From: Methanolacinia petrolearia DSM 11571
GTDB taxonomy: Archaea; Halobacteriota; Methanomicrobia; Methanomicrobiales; Methanomicrobiaceae
Length of the DNA: 64,000 nt
Direction of reading: 5' to 3'
NCBI RefSeq assembly: GCF_000147875.1
Contig: NC_014507.1
Coordinates: 992,001-1,056,000 of the forward strand
Under the pieces are notes generated by a model. The model searched no databases and was not told the origin of the DNA. It worked only from the letters and a program-made list of their open reading frames with translations. Made by a program: the position numbers and the translations under genes. Positions 16,310 to 23,813 of the stretch are shown in pieces. Every line of letters begins with the position of its first letter. Positions within the stretch are counted from its first letter, which is position 1.

Positions 16310-17686
16310 ATGAAGAGCTTTCTTATAACAGGGGATCGGTCGGGAAGCGGGAAGACAAGCATCACTCTTGCACTGAGTTCCATCCTCTCGGATGACTTTA
16401 CTGTCCAGACTTTCAAGGTCGCGATGGACTATATCGACCCTTCCTACCTTACAGCAGTTACGGGAAGGCCGTGCAGGAACCTCGACAGCTTTGTGATGAC
16501 TCCCGAGCAGATCAGGGACAGCTATACCAACGGATGCATCGGTGCCGAGGTGGCAGTCATCGAGGGAGTCCGCGGGCTCTTCGAGGGATCCGAGGCCCTG
16601 AACGATACGGGTTCTACGGCAAGCGTTGCCAAGATGCTCGGCCAGAATGTCATACTCGTAATCGATGCGAGGAGCATTACGAGGAGTGCGGCCGCAATTG
16701 TCATGGGATTTCTTGCTTACGACCCGGATGTAAGAATAAAGGGCGTCATCCTCAACCAGATAATCAGTGAAAAACATCTCAATAAGGCAAAGGCCGCAAT
16801 CGAAGCTGCAACGGGGATTCCTGTCATCGGCGCAATTCCGAGACGCGACGAGATGAAACTTACAATGAGGCATCTCGGGCTGATACCGTTTCTCGAAGGA
16901 AAGAAGGATGATGAATTCCTGAAAAGAGTCGATGCTGTAAAAGAGATTGTCAGCAGGAACGTCGATATCGACGCACTCTTAGATCTCGCAGGCGAATCTC
17001 CTGCACCTGTCGATGTCCCCAAAAGTTTTGTCCAGGCAAAGGAGAAGGATGTAAAGATCGGGGTAGCGGTTGACGAGGCATTCAACTTCTACTATAACGA
17101 CGTCTTCGATATCCTCGGAGCGAAGGGTGCGGAGATTGTTACGTTCAGCCCCATCCACGACAGTCTTCCCGAGGCCGACGGCTACATACTCGGCGGCGGA
17201 TACCCGGAGATGTTCGCTGGAGAACTGGAAGCAAACGACAGGATGAGAGAGGCGGTTTTGGAGGTATCAAGGAACGGCACTCCGATCTATGCAGAATGCG
17301 GCGGGCTGATCTACCTGACAGGTGAGCTCGTGCTTAAATCGGGATGGAATGATCTTGAGGCCGATAAGAGTTACGGGATGTGCGGTGTCTTTGACGGAAA
17401 GACCGTGATGCCTTCGAAGAGAGTGATCGGTTATGTCAAAGGTGTTTCCGACTCGAGATCCCCGCTTGGAGAGGCTGTCTTCAGTGGCCATGAATTCCAC
17501 CACACCGATGTCAGGCTCCCGAAGGACACGCATTACAGCTACAGGCTCAGCAGGGGTTCAGGGATTATCGGGGGATTCGACGGTGCGGTTGCCAACCGGA
17601 CGCAGGGGAGTTACACGCACCTTCACCCCCTTGCTTCGGCAGGGATGATCGGGAATTTCGTTGAGAACTGCAGGAAAAAAGAGTGA
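16310..17686 (+). CDS. cfbB: Ni-sirohydrochlorin a,c-diamide synthase
   Basis: 458 residues with the CobB/CbiA layout. An N-terminal P-loop domain (GDRSGSGKTSITLALSS) and VIEGVRGLFEG are followed by a C-terminal class I glutamine amidotransferase domain, whose nucleophile lies in AECGGLIYL. It uses glutamine and ATP to amidate the a and c acetate side chains of Ni-sirohydrochlorin. Its place next to cfbD supports the nickel pathway over cobyrinate, although sequence alone cannot fully separate them. It follows cfbD after 5 bases and ends the operon. Confidence 0.9.
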   Translation: MKSFLITGDRSGSGKTSITLALSSILSDDFTVQTFKVAMDYIDPSYLTAVTGRPCRNLDSFVMTPEQIRDSYTNGCIGAEVAVIEGVRGLFEGSEALNDTGSTASVAKMLGQNVILVIDARSITRSAAAIVMGFLAYDPDVRIKGVILNQIISEKHLNKAKAAIEAATGIPVIGAIPRRDEMKLTMRHLGLIPFLEGKKDDEFLKRVDAVKEIVSRNVDIDALLDLAGESPAPVDVPKSFVQAKEKDVKIGVAVDEAFNFYYNDVFDILGAKGAEIVTFSPIHDSLPEADGYILGGGYPEMFAGELEANDRMREAVLEVSRNGTPIYAECGGLIYLTGELVLKSGWNDLEADKSYGMCGVFDGKTVMPSKRVIGYVKGVSDSRSPLGEAVFSGHEFHHTDVRLPKDTHYSYRLSRGSGIIGGFDGAVANRTQGSYTHLHPLASAGMIGNFVENCRKKE

Positions 17687-17726
17687 GAATGGATTACATC
17701 TAAGAAGAACATCATCATTCTGCCAG

Positions 17727-17734
17727 TTTTTTTT
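17727..17734 (+). terminator. Oligo-T terminator after the F430 operon
   Basis: Eight T residues lie 41 bases after the cfbB stop, before the hairpin repeat begins. Confidence 0.45.
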
Positions 17735-17756
17735 GGATATGAAATATTCATTTGAA

Positions 17757-18125
17757 AGCTGCCTGCGAGGGCGGCATTATCGCAAGCGCAAAGCCCTGAG
17801 GTCAGGGCGGGTCCACGGAGCGGATGCGGAGCGAATTTGCGCAGGTTTTGCCTCCAAAAAGATCTTCATTTAGAAAGGGAGGTGGAGGTTTCCCCCTCCC
17901 TGTAACCCTCCCCCTCTGTGGCGATAAGTCGCCGTCGGGACGGGCAAGCGTCCCTCCGGCTCCTTTTTTTCTCACGATTATGATCAAATAAATCAATGGA
18001 TTCATTTTCCCCCGGCCGAGGCTACCCGAACGGGTAAGCGTCCAGGCCGGACTATCTCAATTGCGAAAATTCGCGTAGCGAATTGAGCATTGGGCTGCCC
18101 CGTCAGGGGCTTACGCCCATTTCAA
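17757..18125 (+). repeat. GC-rich hairpin repeat, family II, copy 2 (mosaic)
   Basis: This gap of about 525 bases between cfbB and ilvE holds three blocks. First is GCCCTGA-GG-TCAGGGC (17793-17808) with flanking GCGCAA/TTGCGC arms. Next is the pyrimidine/purine hairpin block near 17877-17965, containing GGGACG/CGTCCC. Last is the GGCCGAGGCTACCC block with a GCTGCCCCG-type tail (18013-18125). Block order and content differ from copy 1, so the family behaves as a mosaic. I see no gene in it. Confidence 0.75.
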
Positions 18126-18212
18126 AATTCTGATTAGATCAATAGGAACCGTCCTTCAATCCAAATTACACAAATCAAAAAATTGTTATCTTCAGCAGAA
18201 GAAAATAAATTC

Positions 18213-19082
18213 ATGATTATTTACCTTGATGGTGAATTCCTTCCGAAGGAAGAGGCGAAGGTATCTGTTTTTGACCACGGCCTTCTCTACGGTGACGGCG
18301 TATTCGAGGGAATCAGGGCATACAACGGCAGGGTATTCAGGCTGCACGAACACCTTGACCGGCTCTATGACTCTGCAAAGACGATCGATCTCGACATCGG
18401 GATGACGAAAGAGGAGATGGCCGAAGCAACGCTTGAGACTCTCAGGAGAAACGACCACAGGGATGCATACATCAGACTGGTCGTAACGAGAGGTGTCGGC
18501 GATCTCGGATTGGACCCCCTAAAATGCTCGAAACCAACCGTATTCATAATATCAGCCCCGTGGGGAGCGATGTACGGCGATCTTTATGAAAAAGGCCTGA
18601 AGGCGATAACGGTATCGATCAGGAGAAATGCGGCAGAAGCTCTTCCGCCTAATGTAAAGAGCCTGAACTATCTCAACAATATCATGGCAAAGATCGAGGC
18701 GAACTACAAAGGTGGAGACGAAGCCATATTCTTCGACACAAACGGCTACGTTGCCGAAGGTTCAGGGGACAATATATTCGTTGTAAAGAACGGCACGATT
18801 TTTACGCCTCCGACCATGAACAACCTCAGGGGAATAACAAGAATGGTCCTCCTCGAGATCGCCGAAGAACTTGGCATACCTGTAAAAGAGCAAAACCTCG
18901 GGTTCTTCGATCTCTATACCGCAGATGAGGTTCTTGTAACCGGAACCGCCGCCGAGGTTGCACCGGTAACACTCATCGACGGAAGAAAGATCGGAACGGG
19001 GAAACCTGGTCCGGTTATAAAACAGATGACAGCCGCTTTCAGTTCAAAGACTTCATCGGAAGGAACTGAAATATTCAAATAA
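18213..19082 (+). CDS. ilvE: Branched-chain-amino-acid aminotransferase
   Basis: 289 residues of a fold-type IV PLP enzyme. [19 protein letters not shown] lies at the N-terminus, the catalytic lysine in [11 protein letters not shown] near residue 150, and [13 protein letters not shown] with a C-terminal [11 protein letters not shown] loop binding phosphate. It converts 2-keto acids to valine, leucine and isoleucine. ATG 18213 starts the conserved IIYLDGEF segment; the TTG at 18183 is not needed. A run of eight T follows the stop codon. Confidence 0.92.
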   Translation: MIIYLDGEFLPKEEAKVSVFDHGLLYGDGVFEGIRAYNGRVFRLHEHLDRLYDSAKTIDLDIGMTKEEMAEATLETLRRNDHRDAYIRLVVTRGVGDLGLDPLKCSKPTVFIISAPWGAMYGDLYEKGLKAITVSIRRNAAEALPPNVKSLNYLNNIMAKIEANYKGGDEAIFFDTNGYVAEGSGDNIFVVKNGTIFTPPTMNNLRGITRMVLLEIAEELGIPVKEQNLGFFDLYTADEVLVTGTAAEVAPVTLIDGRKIGTGKPGPVIKQMTAAFSSKTSSEGTEIFK

Positions 19083-19090
19083 TTTTTTTT
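19083..19090 (+). terminator. Oligo-T terminator after ilvE
   Basis: Eight T residues directly after the ilvE stop. The convergent regulator gene ends 7 bases further on. Confidence 0.5.
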
Positions 19091-19096
19091 AGAGAT

Positions 19097-19921
19097 TCAT
19101 GCTTTACAGATTCTCTCGGTTATAGATCTCTGTATATATTCAGCGACCGGGAATTCTGAAGAAAATATGCCCTCAAGAGATGACCCTCTCCTGATCACCA
19201 GAATATCCTCCCGGAAGTCCGCAAATATAGCGAAAACGAGCCTTGCCGAATGATCACTATACATTTTTTCATCCATAAGGCTGCTTTTGATTAATTCATC
19301 GCTTTCATAAATATTTAAGCCCCTATATGGATATTCAGAAGGATTATTGACCACAATATGAAGATTCAGTTTCTTGTTTGAACATTTGATCTCATTGATA
19401 TATTTTTTAAAAAACACGGGATCGCTGCAAAGAATAAGAACAGAATCCTTTGCGCGCCTCAGGATATAATTTATTTGATTCTCTATCGCGGATTCGCTCT
19501 GAACAGTGTACCCCGGAACTTTTGCAGGCCGGGCTTTTTTTTCGATCTCCTCAAGCATCTGGACAACCTCTTCGATTGACTGAAGAGTGTTCTTTTTGAT
19601 CCTTTCAAAAGTCCGTGCAATATCAAGTGCATGATACCGGGTCGGACTCCCGTTTATAACCCCGATATATCCTTTTTTTGTGAGATCCGAAATGATTTCA
19701 TATACACGTCCCCGGGGTATTCCCGTGAGTTCGTGAATATCCCTTGCGCTGCCCACCTGGAGCATAACGAGAACCGTATAAATTTTGGATTCATATTCGG
19801 TCATCCCCCAGGATTTCAGTCTTTCAACAATTCTTTGATCCAGTTCAAATGATCCTTTATCCGCCGGGAAATCTGTCATTCTGAAAAATATCTTGCTATT
19901 AACAGAGATATCTTTTGTCAT
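19097..19921 (-). CDS. TrmB-family transcriptional regulator
   Basis: 274 residues. The N-terminal winged helix (LKSWGMTEYESKIYTVLV, then IHELTGIPRGRVYEIISDLTKKGYI) is the TrmB DNA-binding domain. A coiled segment (TFERIKKNTLQSIEEVVQMLEEIEKK) and a PLD-like effector region follow. The start at 19921 is preceded by GGGGGAG. It is divergent from the MFS transporter gene 118 bases away, the usual place for a local regulator. The ligand is unknown; there is no sign of the sugar-binding domain needed to call it a sugar regulator. Confidence 0.85.
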   Translation of the reverse strand: MTKDISVNSKIFFRMTDFPADKGSFELDQRIVERLKSWGMTEYESKIYTVLVMLQVGSARDIHELTGIPRGRVYEIISDLTKKGYIGVINGSPTRYHALDIARTFERIKKNTLQSIEEVVQMLEEIEKKARPAKVPGYTVQSESAIENQINYILRRAKDSVLILCSDPVFFKKYINEIKCSNKKLNLHIVVNNPSEYPYRGLNIYESDELIKSSLMDEKMYSDHSARLVFAIFADFREDILVIRRGSSLEGIFSSEFPVAEYIQRSITERICKA

Positions 19922-20038
19922 TTGCTCCCCCTTTCAGGAGCACCACATATATGACGCCTGATTTGAAAAGTTTAGCCGAAACCGGATTAAAGAGCTTTTT
20001 AGCCAGGCTCATCAAAGAAAAACGGAGTTCTTACAATA

Positions 20039-21292
20039 ATGAACACGACAAAAACTCTCAAAGACAAAATAACATACTATACAACAGGCAGGGACAAATT
20101 AAAGCTCACATTTCTTATCCTTTCATCCATGATGACGATGATGGGCGGGGCGGCCGTCGCACCCTCCCTTCCGGGGATCAGCGCCTATTTTTCTGGATAT
20201 CCCGAGAGTGTAATTGCACTGGTAATAACGCTTCCTTCTCTTGCAATAGTCCTTTCCGGATGGTTTATCGGGATGATATGCGACCGCGTGGGGAAAGTCA
20301 GGCCCCTGATGATATCCCTCGCATTGTTTGCGCTATTCGGATCTTCAGGTGCATATCTCAGTTCGCTGGAGATGATACTTGTCGGAAGGGCTCTGCTTGG
20401 CATTGCGATTGCCGGTATAATGACTACCACGATTGCACTGGTATCAGACTACTATTCAGGTCCTGAAAGGATCAGGGTTATAGGATACCAGTCGGCAGCA
20501 ATGGGTATAGGAGCAATTGTTCTTGAGACTTCAGGGGGACTGCTTGCATCGTTCGGCTGGAGAGAGACTTTCCTGATCTATCTTATTGCACTGTTATTTA
20601 TTCCCGGAGTTCTTCTTACGATGAAAGAGCCGAAAAGGGAAGACAATACTTCCGGAAGTCAGGATTTCAATAAATCAAAGGTCGAAAAAAAGGGATTGTC
20701 GTTTACTCAGTTAGCCATCATATACATATCGGTCTTTGGCGTGATGCTCATGTTCTATACATTACCGACAAAGCTTCCTTACCTTCTGCAGGCTGCCGGG
20801 ATCTCCTCGACTGTTGTCAGCGGTGCACTTCTTGGAATTCCCGGCTTTATTTCGGCTTTCAGCGCCCTTTCCTGTAGCAGGCTCTATTATTATTTAAAGC
20901 GAAATTCGATAATGGCTACAGGATTCCTGCTTATTGCACTAGGTTTTTTAATCATAGGAACTGTTTCAGGCCTTATTTTTTTAATAGTTGGATTAGTGCT
21001 TGTCGGTACAGGCCAGGGGCTTTTGCTGCCGACGCTTGTCGGATGGCTGAGTGAGATCGCCCCAGCCAAAAGATACGGCACATTGTACGGGATTTATTCG
21101 GTGTTCTTCTACCTTGGACAGTTCGTATCCGGATTCGTATCACAGCCCATTATCGATATAAGCGGGACATACCAGATGGTGTTCACCCTCGGAGGACTGT
21201 ATAGTATAATGATGACTGCGGTTTTTGTATTCCTGATATTCGGTAAAAAAGTGCATGCAAAAAATAAGCAGGAATCAGATAAAATTACATGA
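20039..21292 (+). CDS. Major facilitator superfamily transporter
   Basis: 417 residues, about 12 membrane helices. The loop after helix 2 is GMICDRVGKVRPL, the MFS signature (DRxGRR-like). A second half follows a charged central loop near residue 210 (NTSGSQDFNKSKVEKK). Efflux-type drug or metabolite export is likely but the substrate is not evident. It shares an intergenic region with the TrmB regulator, which may repress or activate it in response to a substrate. Confidence 0.85.
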   Translation: MNTTKTLKDKITYYTTGRDKLKLTFLILSSMMTMMGGAAVAPSLPGISAYFSGYPESVIALVITLPSLAIVLSGWFIGMICDRVGKVRPLMISLALFALFGSSGAYLSSLEMILVGRALLGIAIAGIMTTTIALVSDYYSGPERIRVIGYQSAAMGIGAIVLETSGGLLASFGWRETFLIYLIALLFIPGVLLTMKEPKREDNTSGSQDFNKSKVEKKGLSFTQLAIIYISVFGVMLMFYTLPTKLPYLLQAAGISSTVVSGALLGIPGFISAFSALSCSRLYYYLKRNSIMATGFLLIALGFLIIGTVSGLIFLIVGLVLVGTGQGLLLPTLVGWLSEIAPAKRYGTLYGIYSVFFYLGQFVSGFVSQPIIDISGTYQMVFTLGGLYSIMMTAVFVFLIFGKKVHAKNKQESDKIT

Positions 21293-21337
21293 TATTGGAA
21301 GATATTCCGGATCTCAGATCTCTTTTCAATAACCTGT

Positions 21338-22507
21338 TCAATCAGTTTTTCCGACGAAATCGGGAACTTCTTTTGCCAGATGCAGCTTTCTTATCAGCAT
21401 AAAGCCTGAAAGGCACATCAAACCTACGGCGAAATTTATTATCCCTATGCTGAGAATGAGATCATCTCCTCCGACAGATACGAGAACCATTCCCGCACTC
21501 CCGAATAAAAGCCCGGAGCAGTTGATAAGAGAAGATGCCGAACCTGTGTCCTCTTTCTGTTGCTGGAGCATAAGGAATGTTCCCGAAGGCCTGACGCAGC
21601 TCCCGATCATTGACGCAGGAAAAAGTGCGAGTGTGAACGCAACAGGCCCGAGATCGCCGAACAGACAGATCATCACTCCGCTCACGGCCATGATGGCAAA
21701 GCAGGAGACAATGATTGTATTCCGCCTGATATACCTGGAGAGCCTGAGATAGAGGAAGGGCCCGGAGATCATGCCGACTGCGATTACGGCGAAGTAAAAG
21801 CTATACCATTGTTCAGAGAGCCCGAACTGGTTCACAAATATGTATGATGAATCTGTAATGAACGCGAGGGAGGCCGTGCTCACAAGCGAAAAAACGATAA
21901 GCAAAGATGTGAATCCCGGGTTCTTCAGGACGGTTCCCAGCCTTCCGAAGGATCTCACGATTGTACCCGTATATCGACTGGTAAGAGGCTCTTCAAGGAG
22001 AACTCCTCCCGTCAGAGAGACAATTCCTATCAGGCCGAGCATCCAGAACAGGCCCTGCCACGAAGTGTACGGAAGCATGAAGGCGCCAAGTACAGGTGCA
22101 ACTGCGGGTGAGATGACGACCATCGACTGGACTATCGCGAGTACAGATTCCTGTTTTCTGCCGGCATAGAGATCCTTGACCATGGCGGTCGCAACCGCTG
22201 ATGCAGCGCTTCCGCCGGCTGCCTGTATGGCACGGAACAGGATCGGCCTTCTCCCGTATTTATCGCTCAGCGGCCCCCAAAACAGCATTCCTGCACTGAA
22301 GACGATGAAGAAAAGTATCAGGGTAAGGTTGACGAGCATTACAGGAACCCCGAAATAGTCAACCATCCCGGGAAGAGCAGGAAGATAAAGATCTGTTGAG
22401 AGCGGAACGAATGCGGATAGGAGAACGATCAGGCCGATTGTTCCCTTCTCCCCGAGATACTTCTGGCAGATCTGTGGTTTATTCTCTTCCTGAAGTTCCG
22501 GTTTCAT
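21338..22507 (-). CDS. Bcr/CflA-type multidrug MFS transporter, apparently missing helix 3
   Basis: 389 residues. PLSTDLYLPALPGMVDYFG at the start and GPLSDKYGRRPIL after helix 2 are the Bcr/CflA hallmarks. In known members GRRPxL is followed by about 25 hydrophobic residues (helix 3) before RFxQG. Here GRRPILF runs straight into RAIQAAGGSAASAVA, so helix 3 seems deleted in frame. The remaining 11 helices look intact. With an odd helix number the topology of the rest would flip, so the protein may be non-functional, or the sequence may carry a local error. Confidence 0.75.
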   Translation of the reverse strand: MKPELQEENKPQICQKYLGEKGTIGLIVLLSAFVPLSTDLYLPALPGMVDYFGVPVMLVNLTLILFFIVFSAGMLFWGPLSDKYGRRPILFRAIQAAGGSAASAVATAMVKDLYAGRKQESVLAIVQSMVVISPAVAPVLGAFMLPYTSWQGLFWMLGLIGIVSLTGGVLLEEPLTSRYTGTIVRSFGRLGTVLKNPGFTSLLIVFSLVSTASLAFITDSSYIFVNQFGLSEQWYSFYFAVIAVGMISGPFLYLRLSRYIRRNTIIVSCFAIMAVSGVMICLFGDLGPVAFTLALFPASMIGSCVRPSGTFLMLQQQKEDTGSASSLINCSGLLFGSAGMVLVSVGGDDLILSIGIINFAVGLMCLSGFMLIRKLHLAKEVPDFVGKTD

Positions 22508-22632
22508 CCTCTGCGTCCCATGCCCGTTTGTCCTGTCAGGTTTGTTATAAATACGATATACAATTATCTAAAGAATCATTTATTGAAGATTGGTTCAATT
22601 CAGGCTATTTCATCAGGCCGATTCCAAAACGT

Positions 22633-22638
22633 ATATAA
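22633..22638 (+). promoter_or_regulatory. Probable TATA box of the tRNA-Glu gene
   Basis: TATATA lies 38 bases before the mature 5' end of the tRNA, leaving room for a short 5' leader. A second AT-rich stretch at 22651-22659 is too close to serve. Confidence 0.4.
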
Positions 22639-22675
22639 CATAATCCGCCTTACATATTAAGGCAACAATTCTTGC

Positions 22676-22748
22676 GCTGATATAGTGTAGGGGCCAATCA
22701 TGCCGGCCTTTCACGCCGGCGACTGGGGTTCAAATCCCCATATCAGCA
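22676..22748 (+). tRNA. tRNA-Glu (anticodon TTC)
   Basis: A full cloverleaf can be drawn. The acceptor stem is GCTGATA (22676-22682) with TATCAGC (22741-22747). The anticodon stem CCGGC/GCCGG surrounds the loop CTTTCAC with anticodon TTC. The T arm is CTGGGGTTCAAATCCCCAT. The discriminator is A and CCA is not encoded. No intron. The PARIS-like gene pair ends just downstream, on the other strand. Confidence 0.95.
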
Positions 22749-22820
22749 TACAAATTTTAAGAAATAATTTCTCAGTCAAACTAAACCCCAGACGAAGATA
22801 ATTGACCGTTATTTTTAGGA

Positions 22821-23813
22821 TCAAATATCTTCTGTTTTAAAAAACGATTTTTCAGTCCCTTTCCTCTGCATCTCCACCCAGGCCTTTATATTACCATACA
22901 AATCCGTTTTATAGAAATCTTCCTCGTCATAGAGCTCTAAGCAAAGCCTTTCAAGATCCCCTAAAACGACTGTTCTGCCGTTTTTCTGCGGATAATTGAT
23001 GTTTATTTCAGACAGGAGCACACACATCAAATCATGCCCGCGGCATATCTGCATAGGATGGTCGAAATATTCTTTCTTTTCAGAGATCTCCTCAGAAAAT
23101 GCAGCCAGAAAGTCTTCAGATTTGGCAGGGTTGCGCCGGCAAATAAATTCCATCAGCTTTTTTTCATTGATACTCAGGGAAGAAGGCTCGGTAAATTCCA
23201 AAAAAATATTCTTCTTCTTGCAGTTGATATGTTTAAAAACCATATTGAGGCCATATTTTTCATTAATATACAGAGATAATCCGATCAGCCGCGAACACTC
23301 GATCAGGCGCCTTAAAATATTTCCGTCCCTTATTCCCTCATTTGTTTTTCTCTGGAAATTACCACCTGCAGAACCTCTCTCGTATCTATTCAAGACCCTT
23401 TCAATCACTTTCTCAGATATTATCATTGTCTCGATATCGTGAGAGTCGGTCATGAAGATATTTTCCGGATCGTTCCCGCTATTTTCATGGAAGAAAGAGA
23501 AATCCCTGTCAACAATTCCAATAAACGAATTCCTCTTCTCATCAGGGACTTCTCCGAGGAGATTGTCTATAATGCGAAATACGTTTTTTTTGGAATTTGC
23601 AAAACGTATTTCACAGGTCTCACGATTAAAAAAACGTGAATAAAACTCATAGTCATAAGGGCCTTCGGTTATGACAAATAATTTTTCCTTCAATGAAGGA
23701 TAGTTTCTCTCCATTTTACGGATGGCACCACCAATTTCATCCGCATTCGCCCAGATCTCCTCCAGTCTGAATCTGCCTTTAGTATTACGAAACCGCATTC
23801 CGGCTTTACTCAT
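22821..23813 (-). CDS. DUF4435 / TOPRIM-type nuclease protein, AriB-like (PARIS-type defence effector)
   Basis: 330 residues. KLFVITEGPYDYEFYSRFF places a Glu (residue 50) and GIVDRDFSFF an Asp pair (102, 104) as in TOPRIM catalytic sites. FMTDSHDIETMII (120-132) is the TDxHDIE pattern of DUF4435 proteins. In the PARIS anti-phage system the ATPase AriA holds and releases the TOPRIM protein AriB, which then cleaves host tRNA. The gene overlaps the upstream ATPase gene by 8 bases and so is translationally coupled. The target of this version is unknown. Confidence 0.8.
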   Translation of the reverse strand: MSKAGMRFRNTKGRFRLEEIWANADEIGGAIRKMERNYPSLKEKLFVITEGPYDYEFYSRFFNRETCEIRFANSKKNVFRIIDNLLGEVPDEKRNSFIGIVDRDFSFFHENSGNDPENIFMTDSHDIETMIISEKVIERVLNRYERGSAGGNFQRKTNEGIRDGNILRRLIECSRLIGLSLYINEKYGLNMVFKHINCKKKNIFLEFTEPSSLSINEKKLMEFICRRNPAKSEDFLAAFSEEISEKKEYFDHPMQICRGHDLMCVLLSEININYPQKNGRTVVLGDLERLCLELYDEEDFYKTDLYGNIKAWVEMQRKGTEKSFFKTEDI

